From the NCBI GenBank assembly GCA_030066215.1, contig JASJCA010000029.1, positions 1 to 51,260 of the forward strand: a stretch of 51,260 nucleotides of DNA, read 5' to 3'. The position numbers and the translations under genes were made by a program. Shown one piece after another: positions 34,366 through 44,198 of the stretch (the first letter of the stretch is position 1; each line of letters opens with the position of its first letter). Under the pieces are notes generated by a model. The model worked only from the letters and a program-made list of their open reading frames with translations. It ran no database searches and was not told the origin of the DNA. Source of the DNA: Rhodobacter sp. GTDB lineage: Bacteria > Pseudomonadota > Alphaproteobacteria > Rhodobacterales > Rhodobacteraceae.

Positions 34366-35313
34366 ATGGCAAGGTTTCGGACGGGGCGGTTCGCCTTGAT
34401 TGTGTGCAGTACGGCTGTGGTTGCTGGGTGCAGCGATGGCGTCAACCTAAACTTCCTCCAGAAAAACAATGAACCGGCGGCGGAGGTGACGGCGGATGCG
34501 TCGCGGCCCGTGGATGCGGTCAAGCTCGTGGAGCGGGATATCGAGGCGCCCGAGGTGTTTCAGGTCAGCGAACAGGGGCTTTGGGACGGGCGTCCTTCGC
34601 TCGGCGGAGTATGGGTCGCGCACCCCAACGTCAAGGAACCCGAACGGGTGATCATCCGAAACCAGGACAACGGCAAGTTCGTCATCGGCGCTCTGTTCCG
34701 GCGCGAACGCGACAATCCCGGGCCGACGATCCAGGTGTCTTCGGACGCCGCGAACGCGCTTGGTCTGCTGGCCGGCGCGCCCAAAACACTAAACGTCACG
34801 GCCCTGCGTCGGCAGGAAGTCCCCGTGGCCGAGCCTCAGCCGATTGCCGAACCGCCGGTCGAGACCGCGGCGCTGGAGGCGCCCGAGCCTATCGAGACCG
34901 CAGAGCTCGACCCGGTCGCCACAGCGACCGCTGCAATCGCCGCGGCCGAGAAGGACCTGCCGCTGAGCAATGTGCAGCCGACCTCTGCGCCGGCGCAATC
35001 CACGGTTCCGCCAGCCGCCTCCACACCGGCCGCACCGGAGCAAACCGACGTGCAGGCCGTCGTGCCGGCCTTGGGCAAACTCAACAAGCCCTTCATTCAG
35101 ATCGGGTTCTTCAGCATAGAAGACAACGCCAACCGAAACGGTACGGCCCTGCGCAATGCCGGCATCGTGCCGACGGTTCAAAAGCAGGACAGCAACGGCA
35201 AGACCTATTGGCGGGTTCTTGCCGGGCCGGCGCCGAGTGTGATCGAACGCACGGCCCTTCTCAACAAAGTGAAGAAGCTTGGCTATGAGGATGCCTACTT
35301 CGTGGCCAAATAG
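34366..35313 (+). CDS. SPOR-domain lipoprotein
   Basis: A 315-residue protein with a lipoprotein signal peptide (VVAGC lipobox, lipidated C22), a long Pro/Ala/Glu-rich linker (about 150-235) and a C-terminal SPOR domain (about 240-315: [20 protein letters not shown] in short, ending DAYFVAK). SPOR domains bind denuded peptidoglycan at division sites. Similar RlpA-like or septal proteins lie beside dacC in Rhodobacterales. The start at 34366 with AAGG just upstream gives the complete signal peptide. It probably forms a transcript with dacC (33-base gap). Confidence 0.88.
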   Translation: MARFRTGRFALIVCSTAVVAGCSDGVNLNFLQKNNEPAAEVTADASRPVDAVKLVERDIEAPEVFQVSEQGLWDGRPSLGGVWVAHPNVKEPERVIIRNQDNGKFVIGALFRRERDNPGPTIQVSSDAANALGLLAGAPKTLNVTALRRQEVPVAEPQPIAEPPVETAALEAPEPIETAELDPVATATAAIAAAEKDLPLSNVQPTSAPAQSTVPPAASTPAAPEQTDVQAVVPALGKLNKPFIQIGFFSIEDNANRNGTALRNAGIVPTVQKQDSNGKTYWRVLAGPAPSVIERTALLNKVKKLGYEDAYFVAK

Positions 35314-35346
35314 AATCAACCAATAGAAGAGGACCAAATCGCCCAT

Positions 35347-36504
35347 ATGCGTCTTGCCCGTCTGCTCGCAACGCTTGCCCTGATCCTCGCCGCTGCCTTC
35401 CCTGCCCGCGCCTTCGAAACACGGGCCAAGGCGGCTTACGTACTCGACCTGACGACCGGCACTGTCCTGATGGAAAAGGACGCCGATGTGCCGCTGCCGC
35501 CAGCGTCGATGTCGAAGCTGATGACGCTCAACATGCTGTTCGAGGCGTTGCGCGACGGCCGGGTGATGCTCGACACCCGGTTTCGCGTCTCGTCGCGGGC
35601 CAGGAACATGGGCGGTTCGACGATGTTTCTCGACGAGACCGACCGGCCGACGGTGGAGGAGCTGATCAAGGGCATCGTTGTGCTCTCAGGCAACGACGCC
35701 TGCGTCGTGGTGGCCGAGGGTCTGGCGGGGACGGAGGATGCCTTTGCCAGGATGATGAACGAGCGTGCGCCGGATCTGGGCCTGATGGGGTCGACCTTCG
35801 CCAATTCCAGCGGCTGGCCGAACCCGAACCACAAGATGAGCATGCGCGATCTGGGCCTGCTCGCCGCGCGTCTGATCACCGAGTTCCCCGAGTACTACGG
35901 CTATTTCGCCATGGAGGAATTCGCTTGGGACAACCGCGCGCCGCAGAACCGGTTCAACCGCAATCCGCTGTTGAAGCTCGGGATCGGTGCCGACGGCCTG
36001 AAGACCGGCCATACCAGCGAGGCGGGCTATGGCCTTGTTGGCTCGGCCATGCAGGGCACCCGGCGGATTGTCTTTGTGCTGACTGGCATGAATTCGGAAA
36101 GCGAGCGCGCCGACGAGGCCGAGAGCATCGTCAACTGGGCATTCCGGCAATTCGTGCAGAAGACGGTGGCCGAGAAAGGCACATTGCTGGCCCAAGCCCC
36201 CGTCTGGATGGGAGACGTCGAACGGGTCGGCATGGTGGTGTCTGAGGATGTGTCGCTGTTGATCCCGGCCTTGGTGCAAGGTGATATCACCGGCGACGTG
36301 GTGTATCGCGGGCCGCTGCAGGCGCCCATCGCAGAGGGCCAAGAAATCGGTGAATTGGTGATCAACATCGAGGACATGCCAGAGACCCGCGTGGCGCTGA
36401 TCGCCGACCGCGCCGTCGAACGCGGCGGGTTCCTGCCGCGGATTCGGACGGCAGCACGGGTCTTGCTCGGTAGAATCGCCGGCAATGCGGCAGAGATCCT
36501 CTAA
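35347..36504 (+). CDS. dacC: D-alanyl-D-alanine carboxypeptidase (PBP5/6 family)
   Basis: A 385-residue periplasmic penicillin-binding protein that removes the terminal D-Ala of peptidoglycan pentapeptides. It has a signal peptide (cleavage near PARA-F), the nucleophile S54 and K57 (SMSK), S114-G-N and K219-T-G: the three active-site motifs of serine DD-peptidases in normal order. The C-terminal part (about 270-385) is the PBP5 beta domain and ends in an amphipathic basic helix (RIRTAARVLLGRIAG) that anchors it to the inner membrane. It is immediately followed by tmk. Confidence 0.94.
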   Translation: MRLARLLATLALILAAAFPARAFETRAKAAYVLDLTTGTVLMEKDADVPLPPASMSKLMTLNMLFEALRDGRVMLDTRFRVSSRARNMGGSTMFLDETDRPTVEELIKGIVVLSGNDACVVVAEGLAGTEDAFARMMNERAPDLGLMGSTFANSSGWPNPNHKMSMRDLGLLAARLITEFPEYYGYFAMEEFAWDNRAPQNRFNRNPLLKLGIGADGLKTGHTSEAGYGLVGSAMQGTRRIVFVLTGMNSESERADEAESIVNWAFRQFVQKTVAEKGTLLAQAPVWMGDVERVGMVVSEDVSLLIPALVQGDITGDVVYRGPLQAPIAEGQEIGELVINIEDMPETRVALIADRAVERGGFLPRIRTAARVLLGRIAGNAAEIL

Positions 36505-36555
36505 CCGAGGCAGCCTGTTTGAGTTCGGCGCGGCAATCGGCTAGGCGAAGTCGCG

Positions 36556-37191
36556 ATGACAGCGCAGCGCAGCACAGGCCGGTTTATCACCTTCGAGGGC
36601 ATCGACGGGTCCGGCAAGTCGACCCAGGCCCGGCGGCTGGCCGACGCGCTGCGCGGCGGCAGCCACGACGTGGTGCTGACGCGCGAGCCGGGCGGCTCGC
36701 CTGGCGCCGACGAGATCCGCCGGCTGGTGCTTGAGGGCGACCCGGACCGCTGGTCGGCCGAGACCGAACTCCTGCTCTTTACCGCCGCCCGCCGCGACCA
36801 CCTGGAGCGGCTGATCGAACCGGCGCTCGCCGCCGGTCGGATCGTGATCTGCGACCGCTTCGCCGACTCGACGCGCATGTACCAGGGCCTGTCGCGCGGC
36901 AATCTGCGCGCCAAGGTCGACGCGCTGCACGAGCTGATGATCCGTCGCGAGCCCGACCTGACGATCCTTCTGGATATGGATCCCGCGACCGGGCTCGACC
37001 GCGCCAAGGGGCGGCAGGGCAGCGAAGAGCGGTTCGAGGATTTCGGGCTCGACCTGCAGGAGCGGATGCGCGCGGGCTTCCTCGCCCTGGCAGAGGAGCA
37101 CAGCGACAGGTTCCGCGTCATCGACGGCAACCGCGATGCCGACACGGTCGCGGCCGACGTCCTGACCGCCGTCGGATCGGCGCTGCCGTGA
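36556..37191 (+). CDS. tmk: Thymidylate kinase
   Basis: A 211-residue kinase that converts dTMP to dTDP. P-loop GIDGSGKS (15-22), the TREPGGSPGADEIR element, the DRF motif (CDRFADS) with the LID region, and the downstream LDMDPATGLDRAKGR stretch are those of the family. The ATG at 36556 is followed within five codons by the first strand. The stop overlaps the next start by four bases (GTGA), the usual tmk-holB arrangement. Confidence 0.96.
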   Translation: MTAQRSTGRFITFEGIDGSGKSTQARRLADALRGGSHDVVLTREPGGSPGADEIRRLVLEGDPDRWSAETELLLFTAARRDHLERLIEPALAAGRIVICDRFADSTRMYQGLSRGNLRAKVDALHELMIRREPDLTILLDMDPATGLDRAKGRQGSEERFEDFGLDLQERMRAGFLALAEEHSDRFRVIDGNRDADTVAADVLTAVGSALP

Positions 37192-38309
37192 CCGACGCAC
37201 CGCCCGAAGCCGATCGCGCCCCCGGCGCCCCCCACCCGCGCGAGACCGCCCGGCTCTTCGGCCAGGCCGACGCAGAGGCCGAATTCCTGGATGCCCTCGG
37301 CGCCGGCCGGCTGCACCATGCCTGGCTGATCACCGGCCCGCGCGGCGTCGGCAAGGCGACGCTCGCCTGGCGCATCGCGCGGTTTCTTCTCGCCGCGCCG
37401 GCACAGACCGGCGGTCTCTTCGACGGCCCCGCCGCGGCACCGCCGCAAAGCCTCGACATCGACCCCGACCACCCCGTCGCCCACCGCCTGCGCGCGCTCA
37501 GCGAGCCGCGCCTGCACCTGCTGCGCCGCGCTTGGGACGCCGACCGCGAGCGCCTGCGGCAAGAGATCACCGTCGACCAGGTGCGCCGGCTGAAGGAGTT
37601 CTTCGAGCTTAGCGCCGCCGATGGCGGCCGCCGCGTCGCCATCGTCGACGCCGCCGACGCGCTCAATCCCAATGCCGCCAACGCGCTGCTGAAGCTGCTC
37701 GAAGAGCCGCCGCCGGACGCCGTCCTGCTGCTGGTCTGCCACCAGCCGGCGCGGCTGTTGCCGACGATCCTCAGCCGCTGCCGCGCGCTGCGCTGCGCCG
37801 CTCTGGCGCCCGAGGACATCGCCCGAGCGCTGGCGCAGGCCGACATCGAGGCGCCCGACAATGCCGAGGCGCTGGCCGCGCTGTCGGCCGGCTCGGTCGG
37901 CGGCGCGCTGCGGCTGATCACCCTGGACGGCCTGACGCTTTATGCCGATCTGCTCGCCGTCTTCGCCGATCCCCGCGACCGCCAGCGCGCGCTGAAGCTC
38001 GCCGAAAGCGTCACCGGGCGCGCCGCGGCCGACCGGTTCGACCTGCTCTTGCAGCTCTTCGACCTGCTCCTGGCGCGCCTCGCCCGCACCGGCGTTGCCG
38101 GCCCGTCGCAGCCCCAGGCCGCGCCGGATGAGGCCGCTCTGCTGGCCCGCCTCGCCCCCGGCCCCGCCGCCGGCCGCCGCTGGGCCGAGCTACAACAAAG
38201 CCTCGGCGCCCGCGCCCGCCACGGCCGCGCGGTCAACCTTGACCCGGCTGCCCTGATCCTCGATATGGTGCTGAAAATCCACGACATGGCGGCGGAAACG
38301 GCTGCCTGA
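37188..38309 (+). CDS. holB: DNA polymerase III delta' subunit
   Basis: A 373-residue clamp-loader subunit. Walker-A-like GPRGVGKAT (50-58), the SRC-type motif in PTILSRCRAL (arginine-finger loop) and the KLLEEPP sensor element are present. The four-cysteine zinc module of enterobacterial delta' is absent; instead there is the HPVAHRLRALSEPRLHLLRR stretch common in alphaproteobacteria. GTG start overlapping the tmk stop. It is followed by tatD after a nine-base gap. Confidence 0.93.
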   Translation: MTDAPPEADRAPGAPHPRETARLFGQADAEAEFLDALGAGRLHHAWLITGPRGVGKATLAWRIARFLLAAPAQTGGLFDGPAAAPPQSLDIDPDHPVAHRLRALSEPRLHLLRRAWDADRERLRQEITVDQVRRLKEFFELSAADGGRRVAIVDAADALNPNAANALLKLLEEPPPDAVLLLVCHQPARLLPTILSRCRALRCAALAPEDIARALAQADIEAPDNAEALAALSAGSVGGALRLITLDGLTLYADLLAVFADPRDRQRALKLAESVTGRAAADRFDLLLQLFDLLLARLARTGVAGPSQPQAAPDEAALLARLAPGPAAGRRWAELQQSLGARARHGRAVNLDPAALILDMVLKIHDMAAETAA

Positions 38310-38318
38310 GCCCGCGCC

Positions 38319-39125
38319 ATGACCGACACGCCGCAGATCACCGACAGCCACTGTCACCTCGACTTCCCGAACCTAGTCGAGGACCTCGACGGCGTCGTGG
38401 CCCGCGCCGTCGCGGCCGGCGTCACGCGCATGGTGACGATCTGCACCCGGCTGCGGACCGAGCCCGCCGTGCGCGCCATCGCCGAGGCCCACGCACCGGT
38501 CTTCTACGCCGCCGGCACCCACCCGATGAGCGCCGCCGAAGAGCCCATGGCCACTGTCGACGACCTGACCGCGCTGGCCCGGCATCCGAAATTCGTCGGG
38601 ATCGGCGAAAGCGGGCTCGACTACCACTACACCGCCGAGACCAAGGCGGTGCAGCAGCAATCGCTGCGCGTCCATATCGAGGCGGCGCGCCAGACTAGGC
38701 TGCCGCTGATCATCCACGCCCGCGACGCCGACGCCGACATGGCGCGCATTCTGACCGAGGAACACCGCGCCGGGCCGTTTTCCTGCGTCATGCATTGCTT
38801 CAGCTCGGGCCGCGGGCTTGCCGAGGCGGCGCTGGATCTGGGGTTCTACCTGTCGATGTCCGGCATCGCCGCCTTCCCCAAGGCCGAAGCCTTGCGCGAG
38901 ATCTTCGCCGCCGCCCCGCTCGACCGGATCCTGGTCGAGACCGACGCCCCCTACCTCGCCCCGCCGCCGCATCGCGGCAAGCGCAACGAACCGGCCTACA
39001 CCGTGCACACCGCCCAGGTCGGCGCCGCGCTTTTCGACCTCGACTACCCCGCCTTCGCGGCCCGAACCCAGGCCAATTTTGAACGCTTGTTCAATAAAGC
39101 CGCCGCCTTCGAGGCTGCCGCCTGA
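38319..39125 (+). CDS. TatD-family deoxyribonuclease
   Basis: A 268-residue metal-dependent hydrolase with a TIM-barrel fold. Motifs are DSHCHLDF (metal ligands), IGESGLDYHY, PLIIHARDAD, VMHCFSSG and VETDAPYLAPPPHRGKRNEP. Family members are 3'-5' exonucleases acting in DNA repair or tRNA quality control. Its stop shares one base with the next ATG (TGATG). The order tmk-holB-tatD-MBL is the conserved replication/housekeeping block. Confidence 0.94.
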   Translation: MTDTPQITDSHCHLDFPNLVEDLDGVVARAVAAGVTRMVTICTRLRTEPAVRAIAEAHAPVFYAAGTHPMSAAEEPMATVDDLTALARHPKFVGIGESGLDYHYTAETKAVQQQSLRVHIEAARQTRLPLIIHARDADADMARILTEEHRAGPFSCVMHCFSSGRGLAEAALDLGFYLSMSGIAAFPKAEALREIFAAAPLDRILVETDAPYLAPPPHRGKRNEPAYTVHTAQVGAALFDLDYPAFAARTQANFERLFNKAAAFEAAA

Positions 39126-39922
39126 TGGGCGAGCTGCGGTTTACGATCCTCGGCTGCGGCTCGTCGGGCGGGGTGCCGCGGCTTGGCGGCCATTGGGGCG
39201 ACTGCGACCCTGAGAATCCCAAGAACCGCCGCCGCCGCTGCTCGCTCTTGATCGAGCGCGAGACCGAGACCGGCACCACCGCGGTCTTGATCGACACCTC
39301 GCCGGACTTGCGCGCGCAGCTTTTGGACGCCGGCATCGGGCGGCTCGACGCGGTGGTCTACACCCACGGCCATGCCGACCATGTGCATGGCATCGACGAC
39401 CTGCGGATGATCGTCTTCAACATGCGCCGGCGCCTCGCCGTCTGGGCCGACGGGCCGACGCAAGAGCGGCTCTATGCCGGGTTCGGCTATGCCTTCACCC
39501 AGCCCGAGGGCTCGCCCTATCCACCGATCCTTGACATGCACACGATCCAGGGCGACGTGACGATCGCGGGGCCCGGCGGCCCGGTGGTGCTGCGCCCGTT
39601 CAAGGTCGGCCACGGCGCAATCGACGCGCTCGGCTTTCGGATCGGCGATTTCGCCTATCTGCCCGACGTGGCCGAAATGCCCGATGCCGCCTGGGCGGCG
39701 CTGCAGGGTCTCGATTGCTGGGTGCTCGACGCGCTGCGCCGCACGCCGCATCCGACCCACACGCATCTGGACCAGTCGCTGGACTGGATCGCCCGCGCCG
39801 CCCCGCGCCGCGCGATCCTGACCAACATGCATATCGACCTCGACCACGCCACCGTCGCCGCCGAGACGCCTGCGAATGTCGTGCCGGCCCATGACGGGCT
39901 GGTGGTCCGCTATGACCTTTAG
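39125..39922 (+). CDS. Metallo-beta-lactamase-fold hydrolase (PhnP-like)
   Basis: A 265-residue metallo-hydrolase. The metal motif THGHADHVHGIDD gives H81, H83, D85 and H86; further ligands are in KVGHG and TNMHIDLD. The N-terminal GCGSSGGVPR and the DTSPDLRAQL block are those of PhnP-like phosphodiesterases. Probable substrate: a cyclic phosphate or nucleotide diester (family-level). Translationally coupled to tatD. Confidence 0.92.
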   Translation: MGELRFTILGCGSSGGVPRLGGHWGDCDPENPKNRRRRCSLLIERETETGTTAVLIDTSPDLRAQLLDAGIGRLDAVVYTHGHADHVHGIDDLRMIVFNMRRRLAVWADGPTQERLYAGFGYAFTQPEGSPYPPILDMHTIQGDVTIAGPGGPVVLRPFKVGHGAIDALGFRIGDFAYLPDVAEMPDAAWAALQGLDCWVLDALRRTPHPTHTHLDQSLDWIARAAPRRAILTNMHIDLDHATVAAETPANVVPAHDGLVVRYDL

Positions 39923-39943
39923 GCCGCCGGGCGGCGCCTTCTG

Positions 39944-40873
39944 ATGCAGGCGCTGCTCGAGGTCATTCTGCCCGTCTTCCTGGTCACCGGCTTCGGCTAT
40001 GCCGCGGTCTGGCGCGGGCTTCTGGCCGACAGCGCGGTCGACGGGCTGATGAAATTCACCCAGAACTTCGCCATTCCCTGCCTGCTCTACCGTGCCATCG
40101 CCACGCTGGATTTGGGCCAGAACTTCGACCCCGCGCTGCTGGGCAGCTTCTATGCCGGCGCCACGGTTGGGTTTCTGGCGGGCTTTCTCGGCGCGCGGCT
40201 GCTCTTCGGGCGGCCGTGGGAGGACAGCGTCGCCATCGGTTTCTGCACGCTCTTTTCCAACTCGGTCCTGCTCGGCCTGCCGATCACCGAGCGCGCCTTC
40301 GGGTCCGAGGCGCTGGCCCCGAACTACGCCATCGTCGCGCTGCACGCGCCATTCTGCTACATCCTGGGCTTCACCGCGATGGAGATCGTGCGCGCCTCGG
40401 GCGGCGGCCTGCGCCGTGCCGCCCGCTCGATCCTGCTGGCGATGGTGCGCAATGCGCTGATGATCGGCATCGCGGTGGGCTTCGTGGTCAACGTCACCGC
40501 CGTGCCGGTGCCAGCGGTGATCGACGACGCCGCCGACCTGATGGCCCGCGCCGCGCTGCCGGCGGCGCTGTTCGGGTTGGGCGGCGTGCTCTACCGCTAC
40601 CGGCCCGAGGGCGATGCCGGCACGATCGCCTGGATCTGCGGCGTGTCGCTGGTCCTGCATCCCGCGACGGTCTGGGTCCTGGGCAGCGCCGCGAGCCTCT
40701 CGACCGGGCAGTTCCGCTCGGCCGTTTTGACCGCGGCCATGGCCCCCGGCGTCAACGCATACATCTTCGCCAATATGTACGGCGTGGCCAAACGCGTCGC
40801 CGCCTCCGCCGTCTTGATCGGCACCGGCCTCAGTGTGATCAGCGCCTGGGTCTGGCTGGCGGTACTGCCGTAG
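39944..40873 (+). CDS. AEC-family transporter (auxin efflux carrier type)
   Basis: A 309-residue inner-membrane protein with about ten hydrophobic spans. The start LLEVILPVFLVTGFGYAAVWRG, the NFAIPCLLYRAIA stretch with the helix-breaking P-C, and the later PALPAALFGLGG-like segment (RAALPAALFGLGG) identify the auxin efflux carrier (AEC) family, which moves small organic acids. It starts 21 bases after the preceding gene, in the same direction. Substrate unknown. Confidence 0.9.
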   Translation: MQALLEVILPVFLVTGFGYAAVWRGLLADSAVDGLMKFTQNFAIPCLLYRAIATLDLGQNFDPALLGSFYAGATVGFLAGFLGARLLFGRPWEDSVAIGFCTLFSNSVLLGLPITERAFGSEALAPNYAIVALHAPFCYILGFTAMEIVRASGGGLRRAARSILLAMVRNALMIGIAVGFVVNVTAVPVPAVIDDAADLMARAALPAALFGLGGVLYRYRPEGDAGTIAWICGVSLVLHPATVWVLGSAASLSTGQFRSAVLTAAMAPGVNAYIFANMYGVAKRVAASAVLIGTGLSVISAWVWLAVLP

Positions 40874-41219
40874 GCGCATGGGTTGGGCCGATCGATGGCC
40901 GAGAGCGGAGCGCGGATGGATCGAACGACACGGTTGCCATTCGGCCGTGGCCGGACGCTTGTGACCACGTGACGAGCCGTGCCCATCGCCGACCCGCGGG
41001 GTGGCGATGGGCACGGCGGGGCTACGCCCCTTGATTCCCAGCCAGGGAGTCACTCTACCTGTCTCCCTGGGGAGAGATTGGGGATGGATCGAACGAAACG
41101 CCCGCTACGCGGCCTTGATCGGACACCTGAAACCGCATGTGACGCCGTGCCCGAGACTCGCTTCGACCGTCCGCGCTGATAGAAGATACAGTCACGGTTC
41201 GACTGGGAGCCGCCCTGCT
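40874..41219. other. Convergent intergenic region with hairpin and short repeat
   Basis: 346 bases between convergent genes. CCAGGGAG/CTCCCTGG (41042-41049 and 41063-41070) forms an 8-bp stem with a 13-base loop but has no T-run, so it may act as a processing or factor-dependent stop. GGATGGATCGAACGA occurs twice (40914-40928, 41082-41096). No gene or tRNA seen. Confidence 0.45.
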
Positions 41220-42428
41220 CTATCCCGGCGACATGCCCCGAAGCCGCTCAGAACGGCGGCGCAAAAGCTCAACCGTCGTCAGAAGCGCGATAGAGATCAC
41301 CACCAGGATCGTCGCCACCGCCAGGATCGTGGGCGAGATCTGCTCGCGCAGGCCGGTGAACATCTGCCAGGGCAGGGTCTTTTGGCTCGCCGAGCCCACG
41401 AACAGAACCACCACGACCTCGTCGAACGAGGTGATAAACGCGAAGAGGCCGCCCGAGATCACGCCGGGCAGGATCAGCGGCATCTGCACCTTGAAGAAGG
41501 TCCGCACCGGGTCGGCGCCCATATTCGCCGACGCGCGGGTCAGCGAACGGTCGAAGCCCACCAGTGTCGCCGTCACCGTGATGATCACGAATGGAATGCC
41601 CAGGACGGCGTGGGCCAGCACCACCTTGACGTAGCCCACGAAGGTCTTGTTGAGCCCAAGCGCGCCCTCCATCCAATTGCCGATCTGGCTGTAGAAGAAG
41701 AACATTCCGGTGGCCGAGATGATCAGCGGCACGATCATCGGCGAGATCAGGATCGCCATGATCGAGCGGCGGAACGGAACGTGGCTTTGGCTCAGCCCGA
41801 TGGCGGCGAGCGTGCCCAATGAGACCGAGATGATCGTCGCGACCGGCGCGATGATCAGCGAGTTCTTGAACGACCGCTGCCATTCGTTGTTGGTGAAAAA
41901 ATCGCGGTAGTGCTTGAGCGAATAGCCTTCGGGGTCGAACCGCAGCATTTCCGGCGTGAAGGTGAAAAAGTCCTCGGCGTTGAAGCTCAGCGGCATCACC
42001 ACCAGGATCGGCGTGATCAGAAAGACGAAGATCGCGCCGCAGATCACCCGGAATGTGTAGTGCCAGAGCACCTGGCCCGGCGTCAGGTAAGGCGCAAGTC
42101 TTATTCGGTAGCGGCCGGACCCCAGCCAATAGATGAACCAACCGAAGAACCAGCCGAAAATCAGCGCAACCACCAGGCCCGCAAGCCCGCCGATCAACAG
42201 GCCAAGCACGGCAAACACCGCCGCGACGCCCCAGCGTGCGGAACGTTCGGGCAAGTCGAAATTCAGCAATCCCCAGGCGAGCGCGCCGAGCACCGCCGCG
42301 CCTAAGAGGATACCGATCAAAGCCGAGCCCTGCGATGTGCCGACCAAGAGCCCCGCGAAGGCGCCGAAAGCGGCGGTGACGGCGGCGGTGAACTCGGTGC
42401 CGGGTTTGTGGGCCAGTTCGATGCTCAT
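41220..42428 (-). CDS. Polyamine-type ABC permease (PotC-like)
   Basis: A 402-residue inner-membrane permease. Residues about 1-115 form an additional hydrophobic N-terminal region (about four segments); the PotC-like core follows from VICGAIFVFLITPILVVM, with the coupling loop SLTRASANMGADPVRTFFKV. Such permeases pair with a PotB-like subunit to import putrescine, spermidine or related compounds. Last gene of a five-gene minus-strand operon, three bases after the PotB-like stop. Confidence 0.9.
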   Translation of the reverse strand: MSIELAHKPGTEFTAAVTAAFGAFAGLLVGTSQGSALIGILLGAAVLGALAWGLLNFDLPERSARWGVAAVFAVLGLLIGGLAGLVVALIFGWFFGWFIYWLGSGRYRIRLAPYLTPGQVLWHYTFRVICGAIFVFLITPILVVMPLSFNAEDFFTFTPEMLRFDPEGYSLKHYRDFFTNNEWQRSFKNSLIIAPVATIISVSLGTLAAIGLSQSHVPFRRSIMAILISPMIVPLIISATGMFFFYSQIGNWMEGALGLNKTFVGYVKVVLAHAVLGIPFVIITVTATLVGFDRSLTRASANMGADPVRTFFKVQMPLILPGVISGGLFAFITSFDEVVVVLFVGSASQKTLPWQMFTGLREQISPTILAVATILVVISIALLTTVELLRRRSERLRGMSPG

Positions 42429-42431
42429 GGC

Positions 42432-44198
42432 TTACCCCAGCTTCACGTTGTCGATGCCGACGATCTTGTCGTAGCACCAGTAGAGCAGCAGGACGACCGC
42501 CAGCAGGATCGTGCCGAGCGCCGCGGCGAGGCCCCAGTTCAAAGAGCTGGAGATGTGATAGGCGATCCGGTTCGAGATGAAGACGCCTTTGGTGCCGCCG
42601 ACGATCTCGGGCGTGATGTAATAGCCAATCGCGAGGATGAAGACGAGGATCGAGCCGGCGCCGATGCCCGGCACCGACTGCGGGAAATAGACCCGCCAGA
42701 ACGCCGTCCAGTTCGTGGCGCCGAGCGACTTGGCGGCGCGCACATAAGACGGCGGGATCGTCTGCATCACCGAATACATCGGCAGGATCATGAACGGCAG
42801 AAGGATGTGGGTCATCGCCACGATGGTGCCGAACTGGTTGTTGATCATCACAAGCCGGCTTTCGTCGGCCACCAGCCCCAACCACACCAGTGTGTCGTTG
42901 ATCACGCCCTGCTGTTGCAGCATCACCTTCCAGGCCGACGTCCGCACCAGAAGCGAGGTCCAGAACGGCAGCAGCACCAAGATCAGCAGGATGTTGGCGG
43001 TGCGCATCGGCAGGTTGGCCAGAAGATAGGCGATGGGATAGCCCAAGAGGATGCACGAGCCCATGATCACCAGCGACATCACCAGCGTACGCTGAAACAG
43101 CCTGATCAGGATCTGCTTGTCCTCGGGCTGCGCGGCCGCGCCGTCGGGCGTCAGCCGCATGTCGACGGCATTCAGGAAATAGCCCGGCGTGACGTTGCGG
43201 GCGTGGGTCTGGATCGTGCGCCAGGGCTCTGCCACGACCCAATCCTCGTCGATCTCGGCGAAGGCGTCGGTGAAGCTGATCTGCTCGATGTCGCCTCGGG
43301 CCGCGGCCAGGGTTTGCAGCATCCCGGCGCGCGGGCCGGCATAAGCCGACACGTCGGCAGTCTCGAGGTCGCGCAGAAGCGCGGGGTAGAGCGTCTCCCA
43401 AGGTTTTTCGCCGGCAGGGTCGTCGCCGTCCTCGAACTGCATGAACATCGCCATGGCGGTGTAGGCGCGGGCGGTCAGCGGCAAAAGGTCGGCGATCTCC
43501 TGGCTTGGCGCGAAGCCGTCGCGCGCGGCGATGGGCGTATCGATCAGCGTCGCGACGTTGCGGGCCTGGGCCGCAGCGACATCGGCGGCGCGGGGGGCGT
43601 CGGCCGCGCCAGACATCAGCTCAAACCAGGCTTCGCCCTTGGACCAGTCGCCGTCGATGGCCTTGAACGCTTTTTGGTAGTCCTTGCCCAGGTCGTCGAG
43701 CTTACGGCCGGATTGCCGGAAGAGCGAAGACATCCCGGTCTGTTCATAGTTCAGCCGTGTGCCAAGCTTGGTGTGCGACTTTGCCTCGGCGGCAATGAAC
43801 ATGTCGAAATACATCGCCTCGAACACGGGTTCGGGCGGCAGTTCATTGGCCGCGCTGTCCCAGCCCGCCAATTCCTGCACGGTGTGGGGCAGTGTTTGCG
43901 CCACAATGTCGTTTTCCACCGAGCGCCAGAGCATCTGGCCGATCGGTACGATAAACGAGATCAGGACGAAGATCAGCAAGGGCGCGATCAGCATCAGCGC
44001 GCGTGTCTTCTGAAGGCGGAGTGCTCGGGCGAGCGATTTCTTCAGTGGCGTCCCGTCGGCGGCGAGCATCGGGCCATCGGAAGGCGCGCCGTGGGGCGGC
44101 GGAACGTCGCGATCTGACAGAGCGGCGGCTTCATGAAGCGCGTCGTCTGGCGATGGCGCATCGGCTGTGCCGGGACCGGTGCCGCGAATCGTGCTCAT
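42432..44198 (-). CDS. Polyamine-type ABC permease (PotB-like) with large insertion
   Basis: A 588-residue permease, about twice the size of PotB. After a Pro/Asp-rich cytoplasmic N terminus and TM1 (LMLIAPLLIFVLISFIVPI) there is an insertion of about 260 residues before the remaining five spans; by topology it should lie in the periplasm. The coupling loop VRAAKSLGATNWTAFWRV is intact. Such insertions are seen in related Rhodobacterales permeases, and their function is unknown. The start ATG overlaps the DUF1330 stop by four bases (ATGA). Confidence 0.9.
   Translation of the reverse strand: MSTIRGTGPGTADAPSPDDALHEAAALSDRDVPPPHGAPSDGPMLAADGTPLKKSLARALRLQKTRALMLIAPLLIFVLISFIVPIGQMLWRSVENDIVAQTLPHTVQELAGWDSAANELPPEPVFEAMYFDMFIAAEAKSHTKLGTRLNYEQTGMSSLFRQSGRKLDDLGKDYQKAFKAIDGDWSKGEAWFELMSGAADAPRAADVAAAQARNVATLIDTPIAARDGFAPSQEIADLLPLTARAYTAMAMFMQFEDGDDPAGEKPWETLYPALLRDLETADVSAYAGPRAGMLQTLAAARGDIEQISFTDAFAEIDEDWVVAEPWRTIQTHARNVTPGYFLNAVDMRLTPDGAAAQPEDKQILIRLFQRTLVMSLVIMGSCILLGYPIAYLLANLPMRTANILLILVLLPFWTSLLVRTSAWKVMLQQQGVINDTLVWLGLVADESRLVMINNQFGTIVAMTHILLPFMILPMYSVMQTIPPSYVRAAKSLGATNWTAFWRVYFPQSVPGIGAGSILVFILAIGYYITPEIVGGTKGVFISNRIAYHISSSLNWGLAAALGTILLAVVLLLYWCYDKIVGIDNVKLG

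Noticed and set aside
39044-41053. A 669-codon minus-strand open frame opposite the MBL and AEC genes
   Set aside because: It is antisense to two well-supported genes, is low-complexity (Gly/Arg/Asp/Gln-rich) and has no domain; it results from high GC on the coding strand.
41042-41070. CCAGGGAG/CTCCCTGG hairpin as an intrinsic terminator
   Set aside because: No T-run on either side and a loop of 13 bases; kept only as part of the intergenic note.
42408-44117. A 569-codon plus-strand open frame opposite the PotB-like permease
   Set aside because: Antisense shadow of a clear permease gene, with His/Arg/Gln-rich composition and no motif.
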